Origin: Callorhinus ursinus
Taxonomy: Eukaryota; Chordata; Mammalia; Carnivora; Otariidae
Length of the DNA stretch: 64,000 nucleotides
Assembly (NCBI RefSeq): GCF_003265705.1
Contig: NW_020313005.1
Coordinates: forward strand, 18,842,350 to 18,906,349
Direction of reading: 5' to 3'
A program made the position numbers and the translations under genes. Below, piece by piece: positions 35,316 through 47,276 of the stretch; the stretch's first letter is position 1, and every line of letters begins with the position of its first letter. The notes below the pieces were generated by a model. It was not told the DNA's origin, did no database searches, and saw nothing but the letters and a program-made list of their open reading frames with translations.

Positions 35316-36409
35316 ACAGAGACAGATGTTGTTTCCATTGGCTCACACTATTGTGGAGCCTGGCAAATCTGAAATCTGAATATCCACATGTGGAAGAATG
35401 AAACTGGACCCCTATCTTATACCACTAACAAAAATCACTCAAAATAGATTGACTTGAACTTAAGATCTGAAACTATAAAACTCCTAGAAGAAACATAGGG
35501 GGAAATTTTCTTGATATTGATCTCAGCAATGATTTTTTTCTTGATTTTACACAAAAGCAAAGAAACCAAAGCAAAAATAAATAAGTGGAAGTATATCAAA
35601 CTAAAAAGATTATCCACAGCAAAGGAAACCATCAACAAAATAAAAAGCCAAATTATAGAATTAGAGAAAATATTTGCAAGCCACATATCTAATAAGGGGT
35701 TAATCTTCAAAATATACAAGGAACTCATATAACTCAATTAAAAAACTCAAAAGATGGACAAACCACCATGTATTTTTGTATTTTTGTATTTTTGAAGAAT
35801 ACATTCAAATGACCAACAAATACAGGAAAGGTGCTCAATATCACTAATCATCAAGAAAATGTAAATCAAAACCACAGTGAGATACCACCTCATACATGTT
35901 AGGATGTCTATTATCAAAAAGACAAAAGACAAATGCTAACAAACATATGCAGAAAAGTGAGCCCTTATACTCTGTTGGTAGGAATGTAAATTGTGCAGTC
36001 GCTATAGAAAACAGTATGGAGGTTCCTCAAGAAATTAAAAGAACTACCACATGATCCAGCAACTCCACTTCTGGATATCCAAAGGAAACAAAATCCTTAT
36101 CTTGAAGACATATTTGTACTCTCATGTTTGTTGCAGCATTATTTACAATAGCCAAGATATGGAAACAACCTGAGTGTCTATTAGCAGTTGGATAAGAAAA
36201 AATACCACACACAAAGAGACACAAACACACACACACAATGGAATATCTTCAGCTGTAATAACAAAAAGGCAGGGGGGTGCAGAATACTGCCATTTGTGAC
36301 AACATGGATTAACTTGGAGGGCATTATGCTAAATGAAATAAGGCAGACAGAGAAAGAAAAGTACTGCATAATATCAGATACATGTGAAACCTTAAAAAAT
36401 GTTGAACTA

Positions 36410-38223
36410 GAGGCGGAGCAAGATGGCGGAGGAGTAGGAGACCTGGATTTCATCTGGTCTCAGGAATTCAGCTGGATAGGGATCAAACCATTCTGAACAC
36501 CTACGAACTCAACAGGAGATTGAAGAAAAGAATAGCAACAACTCTCTGAACAGAAAAGTGACCACTTTCTGGAAGGTAGGACGGGCGGAGAAGTGAATCC
36601 GAGGAGATATTCAGGAGGATAGACGGCGGGGGTGGGGGCCTCCGCCGGCCGCTTCGGTGAAGTGATAGAGCCGCGGAGCACAAAATCGGAACTTTTAGAA
36701 GTCGGCTTCGCTGAGGGACGTCGCTCCAGTGGCTAAGCTGGGGGTGGAACCCTCGCAGGACAGTGTGGTCTCAGGACCCTCGGGGTCACAGAAAGACCGG
36801 GGGTGCCTGAGTGTGGCAGAGCTCCTGGGTATTGGAGCGGGGAAGCCGGCTGCAGAGACAGAGCCGAGGTGCGGGCTCTCAGCTCAGGGTTGCTATAAAC
36901 CGTGATCTGCGGCACAGTTGGGCCACTACTCCTCCAGCAGGGACCCAACAAGCAGCAGATCCGGAGAGACTCCCCTTCCTCCCACGGGAGGAGCGACGCG
37001 GGAGCGCACCACAGGGATCTGCTGGGTTTGGAGACTCCACACAGGGTCGTGTGCCAGAGATAGAAATGCTCGGTCACAGGCTGGGTGAGCACGGAGTGCA
37101 GCCGGAGACCGGGGAGACGGGAGTGATTGACTGCTTTTCTCTGGGGGCGCACTGAGGAGCGGGGCCCTGAGTTCTCAGCTCCTCTGAGGCGGAGACTGGG
37201 AGCCCACCATTTTCACTCTCCTCCTCCAAAGCTGTAGGGAAAGCTTGCAGGGAACAAAAGCTCCTGAGAGCAAACCCGAGCAGATGACTTAGCCCGGATG
37301 GGCAAGGGCGGGAAAATTCCACCTCCGGCAAAGATATTTAGAACCACGGCAACAGGCCCCTCCCCCAGAAGATCAGCACAAACAGCCAGCCAAGACCAAA
37401 TTTACCGATCAATGAGAACGGCAAAACTCCAGAGCTAGGGGAATACTGCACATAGAATCCATGGCTTTTTTTACGATGATTCTTTAGTCTTTCAAAGTGA
37501 ATTTTTTAACTGTCTTTTTTTTCTTTTCTGAATTTTTCTTTTTCCATTTTCAACCAACATCTTATCAATCCCTTTTTTAAAAAACATTTTTATTTTTCAT
37601 TTTTAGAGTCATATTCTATCCCTTCATAGAAGTTACCCTTATTTTTGGCATATATATATATATAAGTTGTTCTCTCTTTAAAATTTTGAGATACACTTTC
37701 TTCTAACAGATCAAAATTATCCTAAATCTCTAGTGTATGGCTTTCTTCTAGTCTCCTGGCTGATCACATTCTCTACCCCCCCTTTTTTTCTTTTGCTTTT
37801 TTTTAAATCTTCTTTCGTTTTTCAAACAACTTATCTTGTCAATTCCTTTTATAAAATTTTTTATAATTTTCATCTTCACAGTCATATTCCATCCCTTCAT
37901 CATATAAATCCTTATTTTTATACATATATGTTTTTCTTTCCTTAAAATTTTGAGAGGCACTTTCTTCTAACAGACCAAAATACACCCAAAATCTAGTGTG
38001 TGGCACTGATCTATGCACCAGCCTGATCATATTTGATCATATTCTGGGGTTTTTTTGTTCTGTTTTTGTTTGTTTTTATCTTTTTCTTTTTCTTTTTTCT
38101 TTTTTTCCCTTTCTTTTCCCCTGGTTTCAGGTCTTTTCTGATTTGTTTAGAGTATATTTTCTGGGGACGTTGCTACCCTGTTAGCATTTTGTTCTCTCAT
38201 TCATCTATTCTCCTCTGGACAAA
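36410..38223 (+). promoter_or_regulatory. L1 5' UTR with internal promoter
   Basis: A YY1-like AAGATGGCGG lies at 36420-36429, ten bases from the element start, which is its expected place. The GC-rich part spans 36410-37440 and the A/T-rich part 37460-38220. The reverse-complement relation to 1-1160 and 22360-23520 is clear. Confidence 0.75.
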
Positions 38224-39119
38224 ATGACAAGACGAAAAAAATCACCTCAGCAAAAAGAACAAGAGGTAGTACCATCAGCCAGGGACCTACTCACTACTGA
38301 CATTAGTACGATGTCGGACCTAGAGTTCAGAATCATGATTTTAAAGATACTAGCTGGGCTTGAAAAAAGCACGGAAGTTATTAGAGACACCCTTCTTGGA
38401 GAAATAAAAGAACTAAAATCTAACCAAATCGAAATCAAAAAGGCTATTAATGAGGTGCAATAAAAAATGCGGGCACTAACTGCTAGGATAAATGAGGCAG
38501 AAGAGAGAATTAGTGATATAGAAGACAAAATGATGGAAAATCAAGAAGCTGACAAAAAGATAGAGAAACAACTACTGGATCACGAGGGCAGAATTCGAGA
38601 GATAAGCAATACCATAAGATGAAACAACATTAGAATAATTGGGATCCCAGTAGAAGAAGAAAGAGAGAGAGGGGCAGAAGGTATATTGGAACAAATTATA
38701 ATAGAGAACTTCCCTAATGTGGGGAAGGAAACAGGCATCAAAATCCAGGAGGCACAGAGAACCCCTTTCAAAATCAATCAAAATAGGTCAACACCCTGAC
38801 ATGTAATAGTAAAACTTACGATTCTCAGAGACAAAGAGAAAATCCTGAAAGCAGCTCGGGAGAAGAGATATGTAACCTATAAAGGTAGAAACATTAGATT
38901 GGCAAAAGACCTATCCACAAACACCTGGCAGGCCAGAAAGGACAGGCATGATATCTTCAGAACACTAAACGAGAAAAATATGCAGCAAAGAATACTATAT
39001 CCAGCTAGGCTGTCATTGAAAATAGAAGGAGAGATAAAAAGCTTCCAGGACAAACAAAAACTAAAGGAATTTGCAAACACAAAACCAGCCTCCAAGAAAT
39101 ATTGAAAGGGGTGCTCTAA
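38224..39119 (+). pseudogene. ORF1: L1 ORF1, broken
   Basis: The start MTRRKKSPQQKEQEV is intact and a coiled-coil segment follows. A TAA at 38461-38463 ends the frame after 79 codons where the other copy reads through. Coding resemblance continues past it. There is another in-frame stop near 38798 (TGA), and a missing base near 39090 shifts the last residues. The RRM/C-terminal part is visible at 38899-39105 (ARKDRHDIFRTLNEKN). Confidence 0.9.
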
Positions 39120-39200
39120 GCAAAGAGAGAGCCTAAAAGCAGCATAGACCAGAAAGGATCACAGACAATATACAGTAACAGTCACCTTACAGGCAATACA

Positions 39201-42200
39201 ATGGCACTAAATTCATATCTTTCAATAATTACCCTGAATGTAAATGGGATCAATGCCCCAATCAAAAGACACAGGCTATCAGATTGGATGAAAAAACAAG
39301 ACCCATCCATATGCTGCCTGCAAGAGATTCATTTTAGATGCAAAGACAGCCCCAGACTGAAAGTGAGGGGGTGGAAAACATTTACCATGCTAATGGACAC
39401 CAAAAGAAAGCTGGGATGGCAATCCTTATATCAGACAAGTTAGATTTTAAACCAAAGATTGTAATAAGAAATGAGGAAGGACACTATATCCTACTTAAAG
39501 GGTCTATCCAACAAGAAGATCTAACAATTGTAAATATCTATGCCCCTAACATGGGAGCAACCAATTATATAAGGCAATTAATAACAAAAGCAAAGAAACA
39601 CATTCACAACAATACAATAATAGTGGGGGACTATAACACCCCCACTCACTGAAATGAACAGATCATCTACGCAAAAGATCAACAAGGAAATAAAGACTTT
39701 AAATGACACACTGGACCAAATGGACTTCACAGACATATTCAGAACATTCCATCCCAATGCAACGGAATACACATTCTTCTCTAGTTCCCATGGAACATTC
39801 TCCAGAATAGATCACATCCTAGCTCACAAATCAGGTCTCAACTGCTACCAAAAGATTGGGATTATTCCCTGCATATTTTCAGACCACAATGCTTTGAAAC
39901 TACAACCCAATCACAAGAGGAAAGTCAGAAAGAACTCAAATACATGGAGGCTCAAGAGCATCCTACTGAAAAATGAATGGGTCAACCAGGAAATTAAAGA
40001 AGAATTTAAAAAATTCATGGAAACCAATGAAAATGAAAACACAACTGTTCAAAATCTTTGGGATGCAGCAAAGGCAGTCCTAAGAGGAAAGTATATAGCA
40101 ATACAAGCCTTTCTCAAGAAACAGGAAAGGTCTCAAATACACAACCTAACCCTACACCTAAAGGAGCTGGAGAAAGAACAGCAAATAAAGCCTAAACGCA
40201 GCAGGAGAAGATAAATAATAAAGATCAGAGCAGAAATCAATGAAATAGAAACCAAAAGAACAGTAGAACAGATCCACGAAACTAGGAGCTGGTTCTTTGA
40301 AAGAATTAGCAAGATTAATAAACCCCTGGCCAGACTTACCCAAAAGAAAAGAGAAAGGACCCAAATCAACAAAATCATGAATGAAAGAGGAGACATCACA
40401 ACCAACACCAAAGAAATACAAACAATTATAAGAACATATTATGAGCCACTCTATGCCAGCAAATTAGATAACTGGAAGAAACGGATGCATTCCTAGAGAT
40501 GTATCAACTACCAAACTGAACCAGGAAGAAACAGAGAACCTGAACAGACCTATAACCACTAAGGAAATTGAAGCAGTCATCAAAAATCTCCCAACCAACA
40601 AAAGCCCAGGACCCAATGGCTTCCCAGGGGAATTCTACCAAACATTTCAAGAAGAATTAATACCTATTCTTCTGAAACTGTTCCAAAAAAATAGAAATGT
40701 AAGGAAAGCTTCCAAACTCGTTTATGACGTCACCATTACCTTGACCCCCAAACCAGACAAAGATCCCATCAAAAAGGAGAATTACAGACCAATATCCTTG
40801 ATGAAAATGGATGCAAAAATTCTCACCAAAATATTAGCCAATAGGATCCAACAGTACAGTAAAATGATTATTCACCATGACCAAGTGGGATTTATCCCTG
40901 GGCTGCAAGCTGGTTCAACATCCGCAAATCAATCAATGTGACACAATACATTAACAAGAGAAAGAACAAGAATCATATGATCCTCTCAATAGATGCAGAA
41001 AAAGCATTTGACAAAGTACAACATATTACAGCAAATATCATTCTCAATGGGGAAAACTGAGAGCTTTCCCCCTAAGGTCAGGAACGCAGCAGGTATGTCC
41101 ACTATCACCACTGCTATTCAACATAGTATTAGGTGTTCTAGCCACAGCAATCAGAAAACAAAAAGAAAAAAAAGGCATCCAAATCAGCAAAGATAAGTCA
41201 AACTCTCACTGTTTGTAGATGATATGATACTTTATGTGGAAAACCCAAAAGACTCCACCCCAAAACTGCTAGAACTCATACAGGAATTCAGTAAAGTGGC
41301 AGGATATAAAACCAATGCACAGAAATCAGTGGCATTCCTATACACCACCAACAAGACAGAAGAAAGAAATTAAGGAGTCGATCCCATTTACAATTGCACC
41401 CAAAACCATAAGATACCTAGGAATAAATCTAACCAAAGAGGCAAAGGATCTGTACTCAGAAAACTATAAAATACTCATGAAAGAAATTGAGGAAGACACA
41501 AAGAAATGGAAAATCGTTCCATGCTCATGGATTGGAAGAACAAACATTGTGAAGATGTCAATGCTACCTAGAGCAATCTACACATTCAATGAAATCCTCA
41601 TCAAAACACCATCCACTTTTTTCAAAGAAATGGAACAAATAATCCTAAAATTTGTATGGAACCAGAAAAGACCCCAAATAGCCAGAGGAATGTTGAAAAA
41701 GAAAAGCAAAGCTGGTGGCATCACAATTCCGGACTTCCAGCTCTATTACAAAGCTGTCATCATCAAGACAGTATGGTACTGGCACAAAAACAGACACATA
41801 GATCAATGGAATAGAATAGAGAGCCCAGAAATGGGCCCTCAACTCTGTGGTCCACTAATCTTTGACAAAGCAGGAAAGAATGTCCAATGGAAAAAAGACA
41901 GTCTCTTCAACAAATGGTGTTGGGAAAATTGGACAGCCACATGTAGAAGAATGAAACTGGACCATTTCCTTACACCACACACAAAAATAGACTGAAAATG
42001 GATGAAAGACCTAAATGTGAGGCACAAGTCCATCAAAATCCTAAAGGAGAACATAGGCAGCAACCTCTTCAACCTCAGGCACAGCAACTTCTTCCTAGAA
42101 ACATCGTCAAAGGCAAGGGAAGCAAGGGCGAAAATGAACTATTGGGATTTCATCAAGATAAAAAGCTTTTGCACAGCAAAAGAAACAGTCCACAAAACCA

Positions 42201-42850
42201 AAAGACAACTGACAGAATGGGAGAAAATATTTGCAAATGTCATATCAGATAAAGGGCTAGTATCCAAAATCTATAAAGAACTTATCAAACTCAACACCCA
42301 AAGAACAAATGATCCAATCAAGAAATGGGCAGAAGACATGAACAGACATTTTTCCAAAGAAGACATCCAAATGGCCAACAGACACATGAAAAAGTGCTCA
42401 ACATCGCTCGGCATCAGGGAAATCCAAATCAAAACCTCAATGAGATATCACCTCACACCAGTCAGAATGGCTCAAATTAACAAGTCAGGAAATGACAGAT
42501 GTTGGTGGGGTTGTGGAGAAAGGGGAACCCTCCTACACTGTTGGTGGGAATGCAAGCTGGTGCATCCCCTCTGGAAAACAGTATGGAGGTTCCTGAAAAA
42601 GTTGAAAAGAGAGTTACCATATGATCCAGCAATTGCACTACTGGGCATTTATCCCAAAGATAGAAATGTAGGGATCCGAAGGGGTACGTGCATCCCGATG
42701 TTTATAACAGCAATGTCCACAATAGCCAAACTGTGCAAAGAGCCAAGATGTCCATTGACAGATGAATGGATAAAGAAAAAGTGGTATATATATATACAAT
42801 GGAATATTATGCAGCCATCAAAAGGAATGAGATCTTGGCATTTGCAATGA
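39201..42850 (+). pseudogene. ORF2: L1 ORF2 (endonuclease and reverse transcriptase), broken
   Basis: The start MALNSYLSIITLNVNGINA opens the endonuclease domain; a frame change occurs near 39400 and another near 39650. 39654-40214 continues the endonuclease and linker. The RT region (40741-41300) is shifted repeatedly and lacks about 85 bases near 41022. The catalytic FADD motif reads FVDD here (about 41212-41223) because GCA has become GTA. The C-terminal domain (42002-42850) is one long open piece including [12 protein letters not shown]. Many independent breaks show neutral decay after insertion. Confidence 0.92.
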
Positions 42851-43400
42851 CATGGATGGAACTGAATGATGTTATGATGAGCGAAATAAGTCAATCAGAG
42901 AAAGACATGTATCATATGACCTCACTGATGTGAGGAATTCTTAATCTCAGGAAACAAACTGAGGGTTGCTGGAGTGGGGGTGGGTGGGAGGGATGGGGTG
43001 GCTGGGTGATAGACCTTGGGGAGGGTATGTGCTATGGTGAGTGCTGTGAATTGTGCAAGACTGTTGAATCACAGATATGTACCTCTGAAAGAAATAATGC
43101 AATATATGTTAAGAAAAAAAAATAGAAGAAGAAGATAGCGGGGTGGGCATGAAGGGGGGGACCTCGAAGGGGGAGACGAACCATGAGAGACAATGGATTC
43201 TGAGAAGCAAACTGAGGGTTCTAGAGGGGAGGGGGTGGAGGATGGGTCAGCCTGGTGATGGGTATTAAAGAGGGCACGTTCTGCATGGAGTCTGGGTGTT
43301 GTGCATAGGCGGTGAATCATGGAACACTACATCAAAAACTAATGTGTAATGTATGGTGATTACATAACAATAAATTTTTTTTTAAAAAAATGTTGAACTA

Positions 43401-43745
43401 ATAGAAATGGAGAGTAGAATGGTGGTTGCCAGGGACTTGGGGAGAGGGGTGGAAATAGGGAAAGTTTAGTGAAAGGATATAAACCTTCAGTTATAAGGTG
43501 AATAAGGTCTGAGGATCTAATGAGTAACATGGTTACTATAGTTATAATATGTATAACTGAAATTTGCTAAGAGAGTAGAACTAAAGTATTCTCACTCCCC
43601 CTAAGAAAATGGTAAATATGTGAGATGTTAATTAACTTGATGGTATGGGAATCCTTTCACAATATATGTATAGAACAATTCATCACACTGTACACCTTAA
43701 ATATATTAAAACTTTTTGTCAATTATACATCAAAAAAACTGGGAA
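43401..43745 (+). mobile_element. Ancient L1, right part, 3' end
   Basis: The sequence after the TSD ('aatggtggttgccagggact', 'ataaggtgaataaggtctga', 'attaaaactttttgtcaatt') is the 3' end of the older L1 that ends at 36393, so it was split by the 36410-43384 insertion. Confidence 0.85.
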
Positions 43746-43853
43746 AAAAGTATGCAATGCACACAGCATAGCACACATAGAGGTAAAATGTATGACAAAA
43801 ATAGCACAAATGACAGGGTGGAAAGTGAGAGTATTTAAGAATCTTAATCTATA

Positions 43854-44014
43854 TGGGTTCCTAGGTGGCTCGACCAGTTGAGCATCCAACTCTTGGTTTC
43901 AGCTCAGGTCATGGTCTCGGTGTTCTGCGATAGAGCCCCACATCAGGCTCCCTGCTCAGCAGGGAATCTGCTTGTCTCCCTCTCCTAAGTGAATAAACAA
44001 ATCTTTAAAAAAAT
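43854..44014 (+). mobile_element. Carnivore tRNA-derived SINE, plus strand
   Basis: Head 'gggttcctaggtggctcgac', 'ctcaggtcatggtctcgg', 'ctccctgctcagcaggga' and a short 'aataaacaaatcttt' tail. A perfect 14-bp TSD (AATCTTAATCTATA) lies at 43840-43853 and 44015-44028. More diverged from the others, with a shortened pyrimidine region, so probably older. Confidence 0.92.
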
Positions 44015-44317
44015 AATCTTAATCTATAAAGTGCTATAATATTATTTTAAAGTAGACTGTGAAAAGGTAAAGATGTGTATTATAAACCATACAACAGTCA
44101 CTTAAAATGTAAAACACAAAGAAGTTTTTTTCACTTAATATGTTAAAAAAAAAAAAGAGGTAAAATGGAATTTTAAAAACACTCAGCCCAATAGGAGGTG
44201 GGAAAAGAAAAGAAAAGCAAATGGAAATGAATGAATAACACATGAGACAAATAGAAAACAAACAAGTTGGATGATTTAACCTTGACCCTCTAAATATTTA
44301 CATTAAACATAAAGGGT

Positions 44318-44560
44318 ATAAACCATGGATCAGCAAACTATGGCCCATGGGCCAAATACAGCCCATTGTGATTTTTGTTAATAATTGTATTGGAACACAG
44401 CCATGCCCATTCATTTATGTGTGGCTTATGCAGCTTTCATACTATAACAGCAGGGTTTAGCAGTTTCAACAGAGACTATATGATCCAAAAGCCTAAAATA
44501 TTGCCATCTGGCCATTTCAAAAATACTTTGTTGACCATTGGTCTATATACTCCAATTTAA
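44318..44560. mobile_element. Non-autonomous hAT-like DNA transposon
   Basis: The ends form an imperfect inverted repeat: 'ccatggatcagcaaactat' on the left and, reversed, 'ccaatggtcaacaaagtat' on the right. The interior ('tattggaacacagccatgcc', 'cctaaaatattgccatctgg') matches a common mammalian MER element. No transposase is encoded. The exact family is not assigned. Confidence 0.7.
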
Positions 44561-45067
44561 AGCCAGAGATTCTCAAATTGGACTTAAGAAAAGCAGTTAA
44601 ATGTAATCTGCAAGAAACCCACCTTAAATATAAAAACATTGATGTTAGAAGTGGAAGACAGAAACAGTTATGCCAATAAACATTAATTGTAAGCAAGCTG
44701 GAATGGCTAAGATAATATCAGATAAGGCAGACTTCATAACAAGTATTATCACCAGAGATAAAAAAGAATATTTCCTAAGGATAAAGTTATCAATTTGTTA
44801 AAAAAATGACATATTTAAATCTGTATGCATCTAATAACAGATTCAAAATATATGAAGAAAAAACAAATAGAACTGAAATGAGAAATGGATTATCTACAAT
44901 TATAATGGGAGATAACACTCCTTAATCAGTAATTGATAAACAAGATAGACAGAAATTTAGTAAATATAAAGACTTGAACAGCACTATCAACCAACTTGAC
45001 ATAATTGATATTAATGAATATTTTATCCCGAAACAGCAGAATACCCATTCACGTGTTGGCAGAACAT

Positions 45068-45625
45068 TCACCAGTATTGGTTCCAATCAGCATAGTTATC
45101 AGTAGCAGATATCTGTAGCTCAAAAGGGTCTTTGGAGTTTACAGACGCCAAGTCTGTGATTTCCTTTCCTCTCTCCGGAAGTTTATAGTTTCCATTGTAC
45201 AACATGGGAGGAAGCCGAAAGCCTAATTGGTGGTCTGTTGTACCCACTATCATTTCTCTAAAAGTGACTCTTTCCAATTGGGACAATCTCCCTTGAATTT
45301 TATGAGGGTTCACAGCATAAGCATATAAACCATCAACACTAATTATACACTCAGCACTGAGAGCAATAAAAGTGGTGCACAACAGTGGCCCAAATAGCCC
45401 TACCAGATGGTCACAGCACCTTCTGTAGTAAGCAGTAAACATGACAATATCTCCCTCTCTCTTCCCTTCACCTCCACCAGAGACTGACAAGTAGTCATGC
45501 TGTGGTCACTTGGCCTACTTGTCGGCCTATGTGACAAGCCACAGAAACTGCTCGGTTTAGGGGACAAATAAGCCTTACAGTTCGGCCCACTCGGCAGGAA
45601 GTTCATGGATGCTCAGGGTCCATGG
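45068..45625 (-). pseudogene. Unidentified gene-like insert (candidate retrocopy)
   Basis: Within ancient L1 DNA, 45078-45640 differs sharply in base composition and carries two overlapping minus-strand frames: 68 codons from an ATG at 45606 (MNFLPSGPNCKAY) and 140 codons ending in TGA at 45068. The two could be parts of one ancestral coding region joined by a single shift near 45490, but that is inference. The 140-codon product has an ordinary globular composition (GLYAYAVNPHKIQGRLSQLE, TTDHQLGFRLPPMLYNGNY, ending TDNYADWNQYW) and no low complexity. I do not recognise the protein. No poly-A tail or TSD is evident, so retroposition is inferred from context alone; a captured exon or viral fragment is also possible. 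Confidence 0.45.
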
Positions 45626-45976
45626 TAGTCTGCCTGTCCTAACACATAGTAATAAAATAGGTAGGTTTTGATATAAAAACAGATTGACAAATAGATCAAT
45701 GAAAGAAAAACAGTGAATTCAGAGAAAGACCTTGGATAGGTTAGAATTTAATATATGATAAATATGGAAATATAGCATAACAAATCAAAAGTGGAAGGAT
45801 AGATTATTTTGTATGTAATATTAAGGAGGAAAACTGAATCCCTAAATACATCGTGTAAAAAAGTAGAATCCAGACAGATTAATGAAAGATAAAATGGAAA
45901 ATCAATAAAAGAAAATGCAGAATATATATTTGTGATTTAGAGGTAGGGAAGAATTGTCTTTAAAATACTTGAGGAA

Positions 45977-46177
45977 GGGGCATCTGGGTGGCTCAGTCAT
46001 TAAGCGTCTGCCTTTGGCTCAGGTCATGATCCTGGGGTCCTAGGCTTGAGCCCCACATCAGACTCCCCACTGAGTGGGGAGCCTGCTTCTCCCTCTCCCT
46101 CTGCCTGCTACTCCCCCAGCTTGTGCTCACTCTGTCTCTGTCAAATAAATAAATAAAATCTTAAAAAAATAATAAAA
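45977..46177 (+). mobile_element. Carnivore tRNA-derived SINE, plus strand
   Basis: 'ggggcatctgggtggctcag', 'cattaagcgtctgcctttgg', 'ctcaggtcatgatcctgg' and an 'aaataaataaataaaatctt' tail. A perfect 16-bp TSD (TAAAATACTTGAGGAA) lies at 45961-45976 and 46178-46193. A third partial copy of the target follows at 46201-46214. Confidence 0.95.
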
Positions 46178-47153
46178 TAAAATACTTGAGGAAAAAAAGA
46201 AAAAATACTTGAGAAGCACAAATCCTTGGGCAAAAATGTGTTGAATAAACTAACATCAAAATTAAGTATTTTTGTTTAATGAAGAATAGTATGGATAGAG
46301 TTAATAGGGAAGTGATAGAGTATAAGAAAAAAATTGCAATATAAAAACTGACTATGCAAAAATATACAAGGAACTCATTTAAGTCCGTAAGAGATAGATA
46401 ACCCAAGAGAAAAAAATGGGCACACATGTGAATAGGCAATTAAAATAGAACAAACCCCCAAAGAATAAGCAAATCAAAAGATATTCAAATTTAGTAGTAA
46501 TCATAGAAGAAAATGAAAACAATCATAAAATATTATCTTATCCCTGTTAGTTTGCTTACAACGTAAAACTAGGTGATGCCAATTATTAGTTATGTGAGGA
46601 TATTGAGGAAATCTCAATCCTGGTGGGAGAAGAATGGTGGAACATTTTCAAGAGCTATCTGTCAGCATTTATTCTAATCAAGTCTACACACCCAGGTAGG
46701 TAGGTATGGCCCAGCAAATACACTCCTAGGTATGTAGCCGAAAGAAATTCTCCCATTGATCCACAAGTGACATACATAAAAATACCCGTCGCTATCTTGT
46801 TTATTGCAATAGGGATTCAGAGCAATCTGAGTGCCCATCACTGACAGGAGAGTAGACAGTCAATTTTGGTGGATACACATGGAGTTTTATGAAACATTTA
46901 CAAAGAATGGACTAGATGTTCATGGAGTATCATCGCTGACACTTCAATGCTAAGTAAAAGAAGTAAAATGAGATCTGTGATTTACCGCGACTTCCACAAA
47001 TTAAAAAACAGTCACACACAAAAAAATCATATACTCAAATAATCAAATATACTTCAAATATAATCAAATAATGCATATAGCATGTATTACAATGTTTGCC
47101 AACAGTGAATGGGGAGAATGAAAATTGAAAATGGGGACATATGAGAACAGATG

Positions 47154-47176
47154 ATAGAGATAGATAGATGATAGAT

Positions 47177-47219
<43 letters not shown>

Positions 47220-47228
47220 GATAGATAT

Positions 47229-47276
<48 letters not shown>
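47154..47276 (+). repeat. (GATA)n tetranucleotide array
   Basis: About 30 GATA/GATG units with small interruptions, inside ancient L1 DNA. The hydrophobic YLSIYLSI frames on the minus strand are artefacts of the array. Confidence 0.95.

Larger units (their letters stand above)
32930..36393 (+). mobile_element. Ancient L1 mosaic, plus strand, left part
   Basis: ORF2-type phrases appear in order on the plus strand: 'actaggcattaaagcaagtc' (32969), 'ttaaagtggtacttagaata' (33241), then 34250-35050 mid-ORF2 and 35390-36390 C-terminal ORF2 and 3' end ('ctgaaactataaaactccta', 'taatcttcaaaatatacaag', 'ccatcaagaa'-type region near 35850). A second L1 3' end (33655-34260) is interleaved, so at least two old insertions are merged. 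Short fragments and two (TG)n tracts interrupt it. The element resumes at 43401 beyond the younger L1. All frames are decayed. Confidence 0.75.
36410..43384 (+). mobile_element. L1: Near-full-length L1, about 7.0 kb, plus strand
   Basis: The element starts with 'aggcggagcaagatggcgga', has a GC-rich 5' UTR to 38223, ORF1 (38224 to about 39119), ORF2 (39201 to about 42850) and a 3' UTR with an A-rich tail. A perfect 16-bp TSD (AAAAAATGTTGAACTA) flanks it at 36394-36409 and 43385-43400. It inserted into the 3' region of an older plus-strand L1. Relative to the minus-strand copy it lacks about 85 bases of ORF2 near 41022 and carries several frame breaks. It cannot encode intact ORFs. Confidence 0.95.

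Noticed and set aside
36733..37331. 139- and 114-codon opposing frames
   Set aside because: Same L1 5' UTR sequence on the plus-strand element, with frames on both strands at once.
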